Both the position numbers and the translations under genes were made by a program. From an uncultured Solirubrobacteraceae bacterium (GTDB lineage: Bacteria > Actinomycetota > Thermoleophilia > Solirubrobacterales > Solirubrobacteraceae), in contig CADCVQ010000176.1 of the NCBI GenBank assembly GCA_902806175.1, positions 1 to 41,753 of the forward strand: a DNA stretch of 41,753 nucleotides. Reading direction: 5' to 3'. Within the stretch, counting starts at the first letter, position 1. Each line of letters begins with the position of its first letter. Below are positions 7,572 to 15,455 of the stretch, one piece after another. The notes below the pieces were generated by a model, which did not search any database, was not told where the DNA came from, and saw only the letters and a program-made list of their open reading frames with translations.

Positions 7572-9845
7572 ATGAGTACTGCCGAGACCCGTGTCTCCGT
7601 TGAGATCGCAGGATCCGAGATCTCCTTCGAGACCGGCAAGATGGCCAAGCAGGCCTCCGGCGCCGTCGTCGTCCGTCAGGGCGACACCATGGTTCTGAGC
7701 ACAGCAACCGCGGGCAGCCTCCGCGACGTCGACTTCCTCCCGCTGACGGTGGACGTCGAGGAGCGCATGTACGCCGCGGGCAAGATCCCCGGCTCGTTCT
7801 TCAAGCGCGAGGGCCGCAGCACCGAGAAGGGCACGCTCGTCGCGCGCATGATCGATCGCCCGCTGCGCCCGCTGTTTCCCAAGGGCTGGCGTCGTGAGAC
7901 GCAGCTCGTGTCGCTGACGCTGAGCGTCGACCACGTCCACCCGTTCGACATCCTCGCGATGAACGGCGCGTCCGCCGCGCTGATGATCTCCGACATCCCG
8001 TTCCCGACGCCGGTGGCGGCGGTCCGGATCGGCAAGGTCGAGGGCAACTTCGTCGTGAACCCCAACGAGGAGGACACGTTCGAGAACTCCGACCTCGACC
8101 TCGTCGTCGCGGGCACCGAGGAGGCCATCCTCATGGTCGAGGCGGGCGCCGACGAGGTCTCCGAAGCGGAGATCCTCGACGCGCTCGACATCGCGCACGG
8201 CGAGATCAGGAAGATCTGCGCCGCTCAGCACGAGCTGCGCGAGAAGGCCGGCAAGGACAAGATGCAGATCGAGGTCCCGAGCGTCGACGAGGGGCTGTTC
8301 GCGGCCGTGCAGGAATCGCACGGCGCCGCCCTCGACGAGGCGACCCAGATCTTCGACAAGCTCGAGCGCCAGAACGAGTCCACGCGGGTCATGGACGAGG
8401 CCGTCACGGCCCACTCCGGAGATCCCGAGGATCCCGCGTACGGCGAGCGCAAGGCCGCCGCGCAGATGGCCGTCGACAAGCTCGAGAAGACGATCATCCG
8501 CCAGCGCATCGCCATTCACAAGAAGCGCCCCGACGGACGCTCCGAGCAGGAGATCCGGCCGATCTCGATCGAGGCCGGCCTGCTGCCCCGCGCCCACGGC
8601 TCCGCGCTGTTCACGCGCGGCCAGACACAGGCGATCTCCGTCGCCTCGCTGGGCACGCTGAAGGAGGAGATGCGTCTCGACACGCTCGGCCTCGAGACGA
8701 AGAAGTACTACTTCCATCACTACAACTTCCCGCCGTTCTCGGTCGGGGAGGCGGGCTTCATGCGCGGCCCCAAGCGCCGTGACATCGGCCATGGCGCGCT
8801 CGCCGAGCGCGCGCTGACGGCGATGGTCCCGTCGATCGACGAGTTCCCGTACACGATTCGCGTCGTGTCGGACATCCTCGAATCCAACGGGTCCTCCTCC
8901 ATGGCGTCGGTCTGCGGGTCGTCGCTGTCGCTGATGGACGCCGGCGTGCCGCTCAAGCGGCCCGTGGCCGGCATCGCGATGGGGCTCATCAAGGAGGGCG
9001 ACGACTACGTCGTGCTCACCGACATCGCCGGCGTCGAGGACCACCTCGGCGACATGGACTTCAAGGTCGCCGGCACGAGCGAGGGCATCACCGCCCTGCA
9101 GATGGACATCAAGATCACGGGCGTCACGTTCGAGATCCTGCGCGACGCGCTGACGCAGGCGCTCGAGGCCCGCACGTTCATCCTCTCTGAGATGGCCAAG
9201 GTCATCGCCGAGCCGCGACCGGAACTCAGCGAGCACGCGCCGCGGATCATGACCGTGCAGATCGACACCGACAAGATCGGCCTGCTGATCGGCAAGGGCG
9301 GCGAGACGATTCGCGGCCTGGCCGAGGAGTTCGAGTCGCAGATCGACGTCAACGACGACGGTCAGGTGCTCGTCTACTCCGCCAACGGCACGCTGGGCGA
9401 GGCGCTCGCCGACCGCATCCGTTCGATGACCAAGGAGGTCGAGGTCGGCGACGAGTACACCACGGCGAAGGTCGTCAAGACGACGACGTTCGGCGCCTTC
9501 GTCGAGCTCTCCAAGGGCACCGACGGGCTGCTGCACATCTCCAACGTCTCGCCCGGCCAGCGTGTCGACACGGTCGAGGACGTCCTCAACAAGGGCGACG
9601 AGATCCACGTGAAGGTCGTCGAGGTCGACCGCGAGCGGGGCCGCATCGGCCTGCGCCTGGCGGAGGACCCCGACATCGCGGGCAAGACCAAGGAGGAGCT
9701 CGTCGCGGTCGGCAACGGCGGCGGCGGATCACGCCCCCCGCGCGAGTCCCGTGACCGCCCGCCGCGCGGCGGCGGCGATCGCGGCGGTGACCGCGGACGG
9801 CGCGGCTCGGGCCGCCCGCGCCACGGCGAGTCCGACCGGGGCTGA
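7572..9845 (+). CDS. pnp: polyribonucleotide nucleotidyltransferase (PNPase)
   Basis: Phosphorolytic 3'-5' exoribonuclease, trimeric, central to mRNA decay. The 757-aa protein has two RNase PH domains (first: VVVRQGDTMVLSTATAGS, KREGRSTEKGTLVARMIDRPLRPLF; second: RAHGSALFTRGQTQAI, IAGVEDHLGDMDFKVAGTSEGITALQMD). A KH domain follows with GLLIGKGGETIRGLAEE (about 568-584), then an S1 domain from about 622 (FGAFVELSKGTDGLLHIS). It ends in an Arg/Gly-rich tail of about 55 residues, common in high-GC actinobacteria. The ATG at 7572 follows AAAGGA (7557-7562). The stop overlaps the likely CTG start of the next gene. Confidence 0.98.
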   Translation: MSTAETRVSVEIAGSEISFETGKMAKQASGAVVVRQGDTMVLSTATAGSLRDVDFLPLTVDVEERMYAAGKIPGSFFKREGRSTEKGTLVARMIDRPLRPLFPKGWRRETQLVSLTLSVDHVHPFDILAMNGASAALMISDIPFPTPVAAVRIGKVEGNFVVNPNEEDTFENSDLDLVVAGTEEAILMVEAGADEVSEAEILDALDIAHGEIRKICAAQHELREKAGKDKMQIEVPSVDEGLFAAVQESHGAALDEATQIFDKLERQNESTRVMDEAVTAHSGDPEDPAYGERKAAAQMAVDKLEKTIIRQRIAIHKKRPDGRSEQEIRPISIEAGLLPRAHGSALFTRGQTQAISVASLGTLKEEMRLDTLGLETKKYYFHHYNFPPFSVGEAGFMRGPKRRDIGHGALAERALTAMVPSIDEFPYTIRVVSDILESNGSSSMASVCGSSLSLMDAGVPLKRPVAGIAMGLIKEGDDYVVLTDIAGVEDHLGDMDFKVAGTSEGITALQMDIKITGVTFEILRDALTQALEARTFILSEMAKVIAEPRPELSEHAPRIMTVQIDTDKIGLLIGKGGETIRGLAEEFESQIDVNDDGQVLVYSANGTLGEALADRIRSMTKEVEVGDEYTTAKVVKTTTFGAFVELSKGTDGLLHISNVSPGQRVDTVEDVLNKGDEIHVKVVEVDRERGRIGLRLAEDPDIAGKTKEELVAVGNGGGGSRPPRESRDRPPRGGGDRGGDRGRRGSGRPRHGESDRG

Positions 9846-11143
9846 CGGCCCTGGCCGAATGTGAACTGACGGTCCTGGACTCCGGCGTCCGGGTCGTAAC
9901 GGAGGCAATGCCTGCCGTGCGATCCGCGACGCTCGGGGTCTGGATCGCAACGGGCTCGGCCAACGAGACACCGGACGAGGCCGGGCTGTCGCACCTCGTC
10001 GAGCACATGCTCTTCCGGGGCAGCGCCCGCTTCGGCTCGCTGGAGATCGACCAGATCTTCGACGCGATGGGCGCCGAGCTGAACGCGGGCACCGGCAAGG
10101 AGAACACGTCGGTCTACGCGCGGGTCATCGACGAGCACCTGCCGCACGCGTTCGACGTCGTCGCGGACATGGTCTGGCATCCGCGCTTCGACGCGGCCGA
10201 CCTCGCCAACGAGCGCGAAATCGTCCTCGAGGAGATCGCGATGTACGAGGACGAGCCGCACGACCGCGTCTTCGACGAGCTCGGCGAGGCGGTATTCGGC
10301 GAGCATCCGCTGGGCCGCGCCATCATCGGTCGCGCCGACGTCATCAGCACGACGACGGCGGAGGGGCTTGCGCGCTTCCACGCCGAGCGCTACGCGCCCG
10401 GCGACATCGTCATCGCGGCGGCGGGATCGCTCGAGCACGACGCCGTCGTCGACCTCGCGCGGGCGATCGAGGTTCCCCAGCGCCCCGCGCCGCCCCCGAT
10501 GGCGGCCGTACCGGCGCAGCTGCCGCCGCGCCTGCGCTTCCTACGCAAGGACACCGAGCAGTACCACCTGACGATCGGTGCGCCCGCGCCCGCGCGCGAC
10601 GACGAGCGGCGCTTCGCGCTGCGCGTGCTGGACAACATCCTCGGCGGGACGTCGTCGTCGCGCCTGTTTCAGGAGGTTCGCGAGCACCGCGGGCTGGCCT
10701 ACAACGTCTATTCGTTTCAGGCGCTGTTCGCCGGGACAGGGCAGATCGGTGTCTACCTCGGCACGCGGCCCGACAACGTCGCTCCCGCGCTGAAGGTCGT
10801 CGCCGACGAGCTCGCGCGCCTGCGCGAGGACGGCGTGAGCGCCGAGGAGCTCGATCGCTCCAAGGAGAACGTCAAGGGGCGCATCCTGCTGTCGCTCGAG
10901 TCCACGGCGTCGCGCATGAACCGCCTTGGCCTGGCGGTGCTCAGCGACCTGCCGCTGCTCTCGATCGACGAGGTCGTCGAGCGCATCGAGTCGGTCTCGC
11001 TGGAGGAGGTCAACGGCCTCCTGCGCGAGCTGCTGGCGCCCGACAAGCTCAGCGCGGCGGCGATCGGCGCCGACGAGGAGATCTTCCGCGCGGCGATCGA
11101 GCCCCTCGCACCGGGGCTCGTCGCGGCAGCGGTCGCGTCGTGA
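9842..11143 (+). CDS. M16 family zinc peptidase (PqqL/MPP-like); probable CTG start
   Basis: Processing-peptidase-like M16 enzyme, often encoded behind pnp. The inverted zinc motif HLVEH (His51, Glu54, His55 from 9842) and the downstream Glu in NEREIVLEEIAMYEDEP are present, as is the C-terminal inactive-lobe R-x-Y region (YNVYSFQALFAG). The first ATG in frame is at 9908, but that start would remove the first beta strand (LTVLDSGVRVVTEAMPAVRS), which every family member has. No ATG, GTG or TTG exists between the upstream in-frame limit and 9908. A CTG at 9842 overlaps the pnp stop as CTGA, so initiation there is proposed. The conservative alternative is 9908-11143. Family assignment is certain, start is not. 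Confidence 0.88.
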   Translation: MTALAECELTVLDSGVRVVTEAMPAVRSATLGVWIATGSANETPDEAGLSHLVEHMLFRGSARFGSLEIDQIFDAMGAELNAGTGKENTSVYARVIDEHLPHAFDVVADMVWHPRFDAADLANEREIVLEEIAMYEDEPHDRVFDELGEAVFGEHPLGRAIIGRADVISTTTAEGLARFHAERYAPGDIVIAAAGSLEHDAVVDLARAIEVPQRPAPPPMAAVPAQLPPRLRFLRKDTEQYHLTIGAPAPARDDERRFALRVLDNILGGTSSSRLFQEVREHRGLAYNVYSFQALFAGTGQIGVYLGTRPDNVAPALKVVADELARLREDGVSAEELDRSKENVKGRILLSLESTASRMNRLGLAVLSDLPLLSIDEVVERIESVSLEEVNGLLRELLAPDKLSAAAIGADEEIFRAAIEPLAPGLVAAAVAS

Positions 11144-11793
11144 TCCGCGTCGCCGTGGCCGGTGCCGCGGGACGGATGGGCCAGGCCGTCGTCGCCGCCG
11201 TCGAGGACGCAGAGGACATGCAGCTCACCGGCAAGGCCGATCCTGCGCTCGGGACGCCGCTCGCCGACGTGCTCGACGACGCCGACGTCGTCGTCGACTT
11301 CACGCGCCCCGACACGGCGCTCGGCAACGCGCTCGAGTGCCTGCGCGCCGGGGTGCACGTCGTCATCGGCACGACCGGATTTGAGATCGACGCGCTGCGC
11401 GACGGCGCCGCGCAGTCCGACGCGAACGTCTTCGTCGCCCCGAACTTCGCGATCAGCGCCGTCCTCATGATGCGCTTCGCCGCGGAGGCCTCACAGCACA
11501 TGGCCAGGGCAGAGATCATCGAGCTGCATCACGACGCGAAGCTCGACGCCCCGTCCGGCACCGCCGCCCGGACCGCCGCGCTCATGCAGGGCGACGTGCC
11601 GATCCACTCGGTGCGCCTGCCCGGGCTCGTCGCGCACCAGGAGGTCATCCTCGGGGACGTCGCGCAGTCGCTGACGATCCGCCAGGACTCCTACGCGCGC
11701 GAGTCGTTCATGCCGGGCGTGCTGATCGCCGTGCGGCGGGTGGGGCAGCTCGAGAAGTCGCCGCTCGTCGGCCTCGAGCACCTGCTGTTCTGA
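11140..11793 (+). CDS. dapB: 4-hydroxy-tetrahydrodipicolinate reductase
   Basis: NAD(P)H-dependent step of lysine/diaminopimelate synthesis, reducing the product of DapA. The Rossmann motif VAGAAGRMGQAV is at residues 5-16. VVIGTTG, VFVAPNFAISAVLMM and the catalytic/substrate loop IELHHDAKLDAPSGTA follow. At 217 aa it is shorter than the 245-270 of most DapB, mainly in the C-terminal domain, but all motifs remain. The GTG start overlaps the M16 stop (GTGA). dapA is 3.7 kb downstream in the same direction. Confidence 0.96.
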   Translation: MIRVAVAGAAGRMGQAVVAAVEDAEDMQLTGKADPALGTPLADVLDDADVVVDFTRPDTALGNALECLRAGVHVVIGTTGFEIDALRDGAAQSDANVFVAPNFAISAVLMMRFAAEASQHMARAEIIELHHDAKLDAPSGTAARTAALMQGDVPIHSVRLPGLVAHQEVILGDVAQSLTIRQDSYARESFMPGVLIAVRRVGQLEKSPLVGLEHLLF

Positions 11794-11795
11794 GC

Positions 11796-11824
11796 TTGCG
11801 CGCCTGTGGGACAGGGCGTAGCGT
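11796..11824 (+). promoter_or_regulatory. sigma70-type promoter for the 11868 gene
   Basis: TTGCGC (11796-11801), a 17-bp spacer, then TAGCGT (11819-11824). The predicted start at about 11831 gives a leader of roughly 37 nt before the ATG at 11868. It sits directly behind the dapB stop. This is one of the better -35/-10 pairs in the window. Confidence 0.6.
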
Positions 11825-11867
11825 TCGTGACGATACGCACAAATCTCTCGCTCCCTCGGTGAATCTC

Positions 11868-12284
11868 ATGGCTTGGACCACGAACCTGCTCGTCATCGCC
11901 AACCGCACCGTCGATTCGGACGAACTGCTGCGCGTCCTGCGCGACCGTGCCCTCTCCGGCTCGATCCACGTGACGCTCGTCGCACCCGCCGACGCCGGCC
12001 GCGTTCCGGCCACCCGCCGCCTGGAGCACGCCGTCGAACGGCTGAAGGCTCAGGGCATCAGCGTCCAGGGCAGCGTCGGGGCGCCCGATCCGCTCGTCGC
12101 GGTCGAGGAGGTGTGGGATCCGCGCCGCTTCGACGAGATCATCGTCGCGACGCTTCCGACCGACGTCTCGCGTTGGATGGCGCTGGACCTGCCACGCCGG
12201 ATCGCCCGCTTGACGGACGCCAAGGTGACGCACGTCGTCGCGTCGCGCCGCGCGAACACGCGGATGCCGCGAGCCCACGCGTGA
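11868..12284 (+). CDS. small Rossmann-like (universal-stress-protein-like) protein
   Basis: A 138-residue protein: TNLLVIANRTVDSDELLRVLRDRALSGSIHVTLVAP looks like the first beta-alpha-beta of a USP/HUP-type alpha/beta fold. A second strand is visible in FDEIIVATLPTDVSRWMALDLPRRI and a last one in KVTHVVASR. I see no nucleotide-binding G-2X-G-9X-G motif, so ATP binding is doubtful. The ATG at 11868 matches the start of the fold; a longer TTG frame from 11796 would begin inside the promoter. Its last 146 bases overlap, tail to tail, a minus-strand gene. Function unknown. Confidence 0.75.
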   Translation: MAWTTNLLVIANRTVDSDELLRVLRDRALSGSIHVTLVAPADAGRVPATRRLEHAVERLKAQGISVQGSVGAPDPLVAVEEVWDPRRFDEIIVATLPTDVSRWMALDLPRRIARLTDAKVTHVVASRRANTRMPRAHA

Positions 12285-12591
12285 CAGACGGCGTGACGTC
12301 GCCGTCACCGATCACGCCGTCGAGCGCTTCCGCCAGCGCGTCGGCACGCGTCAGGGCGGCTTCGACATCGCGCTCCTCGCGCGCCGCGCGCAACTCGGCG
12401 ATGAAGCTCTGCGCGACCCGCTCTCCGCGCAGGCTCATCTGTAGGACCTCCAAGCGGACGTCCTCGAGCGCCTGACGAAACTCGGCGAGCGCCTGACGGT
12501 TCTCGGAGATGACGTCGTTGCTACGTGCCATGATCTCGTTGCCGCGCACCATGTGCTCGTCGAGGCGCCGCAGGATGTCGTCATCGGCCAC
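12139..12591 (-). CDS. small helical (coiled-coil) protein of unknown function
   Basis: From the GTG at 12591 the frame encodes about 150 residues. The first 85 (VADDDILRRLDEHMVRGNE..., SENRQALAEFRQALEDVR, FIAELRAAREERDVEAAL) are charged and helical with coiled-coil heptads. The final 50 residues, antisense to the 11868 gene, are Ala/Arg/Ser-rich and look like read-through of an antisense frame. The start is well supported: TTGGAT (12626-12621), 17-bp spacer, CAGAAT (12603-12598), six bases, then GTG, with no Shine-Dalgarno. No family recognised. Either a true convergent overlap of 146 bp or a lost stop codon. Confidence 0.6.
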   Translation of the reverse strand: MADDDILRRLDEHMVRGNEIMARSNDVISENRQALAEFRQALEDVRLEVLQMSLRGERVAQSFIAELRAAREERDVEAALTRADALAEALDGVIGDGDVTPSVTRGLAASACSRGATRRRASPWRPSSGRSGVAGPAPSNARRRSEASRR

Positions 12592-12597
12592 GTCGTC

Positions 12598-12626
12598 ATT
12601 CTGGCAGCGCAGCAGCGGCGATCCAA
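12598..12626 (-). promoter_or_regulatory. promoter of a leaderless minus-strand gene
   Basis: Read on the minus strand: TTGGAT, exactly 17 bp, CAGAAT, then six bases to the GTG at 12591. Spacing and sequence fit a housekeeping sigma promoter whose transcript would begin at or next to the start codon. It lies in the 56-bp gap behind recD2. Confidence 0.6.
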
Positions 12627-12647
12627 CACGTGATCGCGACGATCTCG

Positions 12648-14849
12648 TCACGCCTCTGCGACGAGCTCGCGCAGCCGGGTGTACCGCAGCCGCGCGTCGG
12701 CGCGTCGCACCGCAAGCTGCAGCGCCGCCCGCTCGCCGACGACCACGCACACGTCCTGCGCGCGCGTGACCGCCGTGTAGACGAGGTTGCGCGTGAGCAT
12801 GATGTGGTGGCCGCGGTAGATCGGCACGACGATCGCGCGCGCCTGCGATCCCTGCGCCTTGTGGACCGTCGCGGCGTAGGCGAGCTTCAGCGTGTCCAGC
12901 GCGTCGACGGGCAGCGAGACGCGGCGGCCGTCCTCGCCGGCGAACATGACGCGGTCGCCGTCGGGGTCGTGATGCAGCAACACGCCGCGCTCGCCGTTGA
13001 AGAGGTCGTGCTCGTAGGAGTTGCGCGTCTGCATGACCTTGTCGCCGACGCGCAGCCCGCTGCCGGGGATCGGCGCGCCATCCGGGTTCAGGCGCGCGCG
13101 CAGCTCGCTGTTGAGCGCGTCGATGCCGAGCGGACCCTTGTGCATCGGCGCGAGCACCTGCACATCGGCGGCGGGATCGAGGCCGTAGTGCCCGGGAAGC
13201 CGCGTCACCGCCAGCTCGCAGACCTGGTCGAAGATCGCCTGCGGGCCGTCGCGGCCGATGAGGAAGAAGTCGCGCACGTCGTCCTCGCCGACGACGAGCT
13301 CGGGCAGCTCGCCGGCGTTGATCGCGTGTGCCGCACGTACGATCAGCGATCGCGCGGCCTGGCGGAACACCTCCGTCAGGCGCGTCGACGGCACCTCGGC
13401 CGCGAGCAGGTCCTCGAGCACGCGGCCGGGTCCGACCGGCGCGAGCTGGTCGATGTCGCCGACGAGCAGCACGTGCGTGCGCGGCCCGACCGCCGCCAGC
13501 AGCGCTTCGGCGAGATGGACCGACAGCATCGACGCCTCGTCGACGATGAGCACGTCGCAGCCCTCGATCGGGTGCGATGCATCGCGCGTGAAGCCCTCGT
13601 CGGGAGCCCATTCGAGCAGCCGGTGGATCGTCGTGGCATCGGCGCCGGTCAGCTCGCTCAGCCGCCGCGCCGCCTTGCCGGTCGGCGCGCACAGCCGCGC
13701 CCGGTGCTTGGCGTCCTTCAGGAGGTCGACGAGCGCGCGCATCGTGGCGCTCTTGCCGGTCCCGGGGCCGCCCGTCAGGATCGAGAGGCGGTGCTCGAGC
13801 GCCTGCGTCACGCCACGCCACTGGTCATCGCTGGGGACGAACTGCCCCTCGCGTGGGCGCTCGACGTCGGCGAGCTCGAGCGCCGGGTCGCTGTGCAGCA
13901 GCGCCCGCGCGTGCGCGGCCAGGCGCTGCTCGACGGCATGCAGGCGCGCCTCGGCGACACGCCCGGCGGCGTCGGCGACGACCCGGCCGCGGGCCGCCAG
14001 CATGTCGATCGCATCGGCGACGACGTCGTCGGCGCCGCCGCCCAGTAGTCGCGCGGCGCGCTGCGCAAGCTCACCGCGGGGCAGGTGGCAGTGCCCGTCG
14101 CCCTGGGCCTGGTCGAGTGCGTGCATGACGCCGGCGGCGAGTCGGTCGGGTGCGTCGAGCGGCGTGTCGAGCGCACGGGCCAGCGCGTCGGCGGTCGCGA
14201 AGCCGATCCCCTCGAGCTCGCAGATCGCGTATGGCTCGCGCTGCAGCCGGGCGATCGAGCCGGCGCCGAAATGGCGCGCGATCCGGCCGGCCGATGCGGC
14301 ATCGACGCCGTGCGTGTCGAGGAACAGCCGCAGCTCGCGCAGCTCGCGCTGGTCGCGCCAGGACCGCACCGCGGCCGCCAGGCGCCGCGAGCCGAGGCCC
14401 GGAAGGGCTCCCAGCGCGCGCTCGGGATCGCGGTCGATCGCGGCGATCACCTCGCCCGCTCCGAAGCGGTCGACGAGGCGTGCCGCCGCCAGCGGGCCGA
14501 TGTGCTTGACGGACTGCAGGTATGACTGGACGGCGGCCTCGCTGACGGGCTCGCAGATCCGCACGCGCTCGACGGCGAACTGCCAGCCATGGCGCGCGTG
14601 GCTGCGCCAGCCGCCGGCGACCGCCACCGACTCGCCCTCGCGCACGTGGCCGAGCGCGCCCACGAGCACGACCTGCTCGCCGTCCTCGGCGACGGCATCC
14701 AGCACGGCGAAGTCCCCGTCGGGCACGGTGAAGCGTACGTTCATGACCTCCGCGACCAGCTCGCCGGCCGCCGGGTCGCGGGGCGAAGCGTCCTGCACGC
14801 GGTCTTGCATCCGTTCGAAGTCTGGCAGGCGCGCCCGACGGCGATCCAC
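12648..14849 (-). CDS. recD2: RecD2-type ATP-dependent DNA helicase
   Basis: Superfamily 1B 5'-3' DNA helicase, the RecBC-independent RecD2 (Deinococcus/Bacillus type). The 733-aa protein has an N-terminal OB-like domain, helix-hairpin-helix segments (VKHIGPLAAARLVDRFG; LEGIGFATADALA) and Walker A GGPGTGKS (360-367). CAPTGKAARRLSELTG, Walker B IVDEASML (435-442), GDIDQLAPVGPG and the C-terminal UvrD-like motifs TVHKAQGSQ and VYTAVTRAQ follow. The GTG at 14849 is the longest start; an ATG at 14810 is an alternative, because conserved sequence begins only near residue 33. It is divergent from marR with about 85 bases between. Confidence 0.94.
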   Translation of the reverse strand: MDRRRARLPDFERMQDRVQDASPRDPAAGELVAEVMNVRFTVPDGDFAVLDAVAEDGEQVVLVGALGHVREGESVAVAGGWRSHARHGWQFAVERVRICEPVSEAAVQSYLQSVKHIGPLAAARLVDRFGAGEVIAAIDRDPERALGALPGLGSRRLAAAVRSWRDQRELRELRLFLDTHGVDAASAGRIARHFGAGSIARLQREPYAICELEGIGFATADALARALDTPLDAPDRLAAGVMHALDQAQGDGHCHLPRGELAQRAARLLGGGADDVVADAIDMLAARGRVVADAAGRVAEARLHAVEQRLAAHARALLHSDPALELADVERPREGQFVPSDDQWRGVTQALEHRLSILTGGPGTGKSATMRALVDLLKDAKHRARLCAPTGKAARRLSELTGADATTIHRLLEWAPDEGFTRDASHPIEGCDVLIVDEASMLSVHLAEALLAAVGPRTHVLLVGDIDQLAPVGPGRVLEDLLAAEVPSTRLTEVFRQAARSLIVRAAHAINAGELPELVVGEDDVRDFFLIGRDGPQAIFDQVCELAVTRLPGHYGLDPAADVQVLAPMHKGPLGIDALNSELRARLNPDGAPIPGSGLRVGDKVMQTRNSYEHDLFNGERGVLLHHDPDGDRVMFAGEDGRRVSLPVDALDTLKLAYAATVHKAQGSQARAIVVPIYRGHHIMLTRNLVYTAVTRAQDVCVVVGERAALQLAVRRADARLRYTRLRELVAEA

Positions 14850-14919
14850 GGGCTCGGGGGGCTGCCGGCGCTGCGACGCGTCCCGCGGCCGGCGCGGCCT
14901 TGACGGCGCCGCCGGGCCT

Positions 14920-14931
14920 GTGTATGTACAC
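14920..14931 (+). promoter_or_regulatory. inverted repeat over the marR -10 region, candidate operator
   Basis: GTGTA-TG-TACAC is a perfect 5-bp inverted repeat with a 2-bp centre. It contains TATGTA (14923-14928), a plausible -10 box, and ends four bases before the marR ATG at 14936. A repressor bound here would block the promoter, which fits MarR autoregulation. The repeat is short, so other sites would be needed for confidence. Confidence 0.45.
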
Positions 14932-14935
14932 GCGA

Positions 14936-15397
14936 ATGCATTACCTGACCGCCGCGGAGCTTGACCTCTGCGCCCATGTTCGCGCGATGTGCGCCTGCAA
15001 CCAGCTGCGGCGTGCGACGCGCGGGATGACGGCGCTCTACGAGTCCGCGCTGGCGCCGAGCGGGCTGAAGGTGACGCAGCTTCCGATCCTGGTCGGCCTC
15101 GGCTCAGGCGGCGACCTGTCGGTCTCGACGCTCGCCGACGCGCTCGCCCTCGACCGCACGACGCTGACGCGCAACCTCAAGGTGCTCGAGGGCCGCGGCC
15201 TGATCCGGACGAGCGAGAGCGACGACGACGCGCGCGTGCGGATGGTCTCGCTGACGCTCGACGGCGCGGACGTGCTGGCGACGGCGCTGGAGCACTGGGA
15301 GGAGATGCAGCTCGTCGTGGAGGAGCGCTTCGGCCGCGAGCGCCTCAGCGCGCTGTACGGCGAGCTCGAGGCGCTCGGCGACGTCGTCGAGGCATAG
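14936..15397 (+). CDS. MarR family transcriptional regulator
   Basis: A 153-residue winged-helix regulator, dimeric in this family. The winged-helix core shows LSVSTLADALALDRTTLTRNLKVLEGRGLIRTSESDDDARVRMVSLT, including the conserved wing motif DDARVRMVSLT (MarR D-x-R). The N-terminal helix has CAHVRAMCACNQLRR with three cysteines (two as CAC), which could sense oxidants or electrophiles; that is inference. The ATG at 14936 is preferred over ATG 14924 because the likely -10 box and operator cover 14920-14931. No adjacent obvious target; it is divergent from recD2 and upstream of dapA. Confidence 0.9.
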   Translation: MHYLTAAELDLCAHVRAMCACNQLRRATRGMTALYESALAPSGLKVTQLPILVGLGSGGDLSVSTLADALALDRTTLTRNLKVLEGRGLIRTSESDDDARVRMVSLTLDGADVLATALEHWEEMQLVVEERFGRERLSALYGELEALGDVVEA

Positions 15398-15440
15398 CGG
15401 CCCTCGACTACAGCGCAGGCGGGGTTTCCGCCAGTTCGGC

Positions 15441-15449
15441 TGCGATACT
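15441..15449 (+). promoter_or_regulatory. extended -10 promoter of a leaderless dapA mRNA
   Basis: TGC-GATACT (15441-15449) matches an extended -10 element and is followed by six bases and the dapA GTG at 15456. No Shine-Dalgarno is seen, so the transcript probably starts at the GTG. Confidence 0.5.
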
Positions 15450-15455
15450 GAGGCG

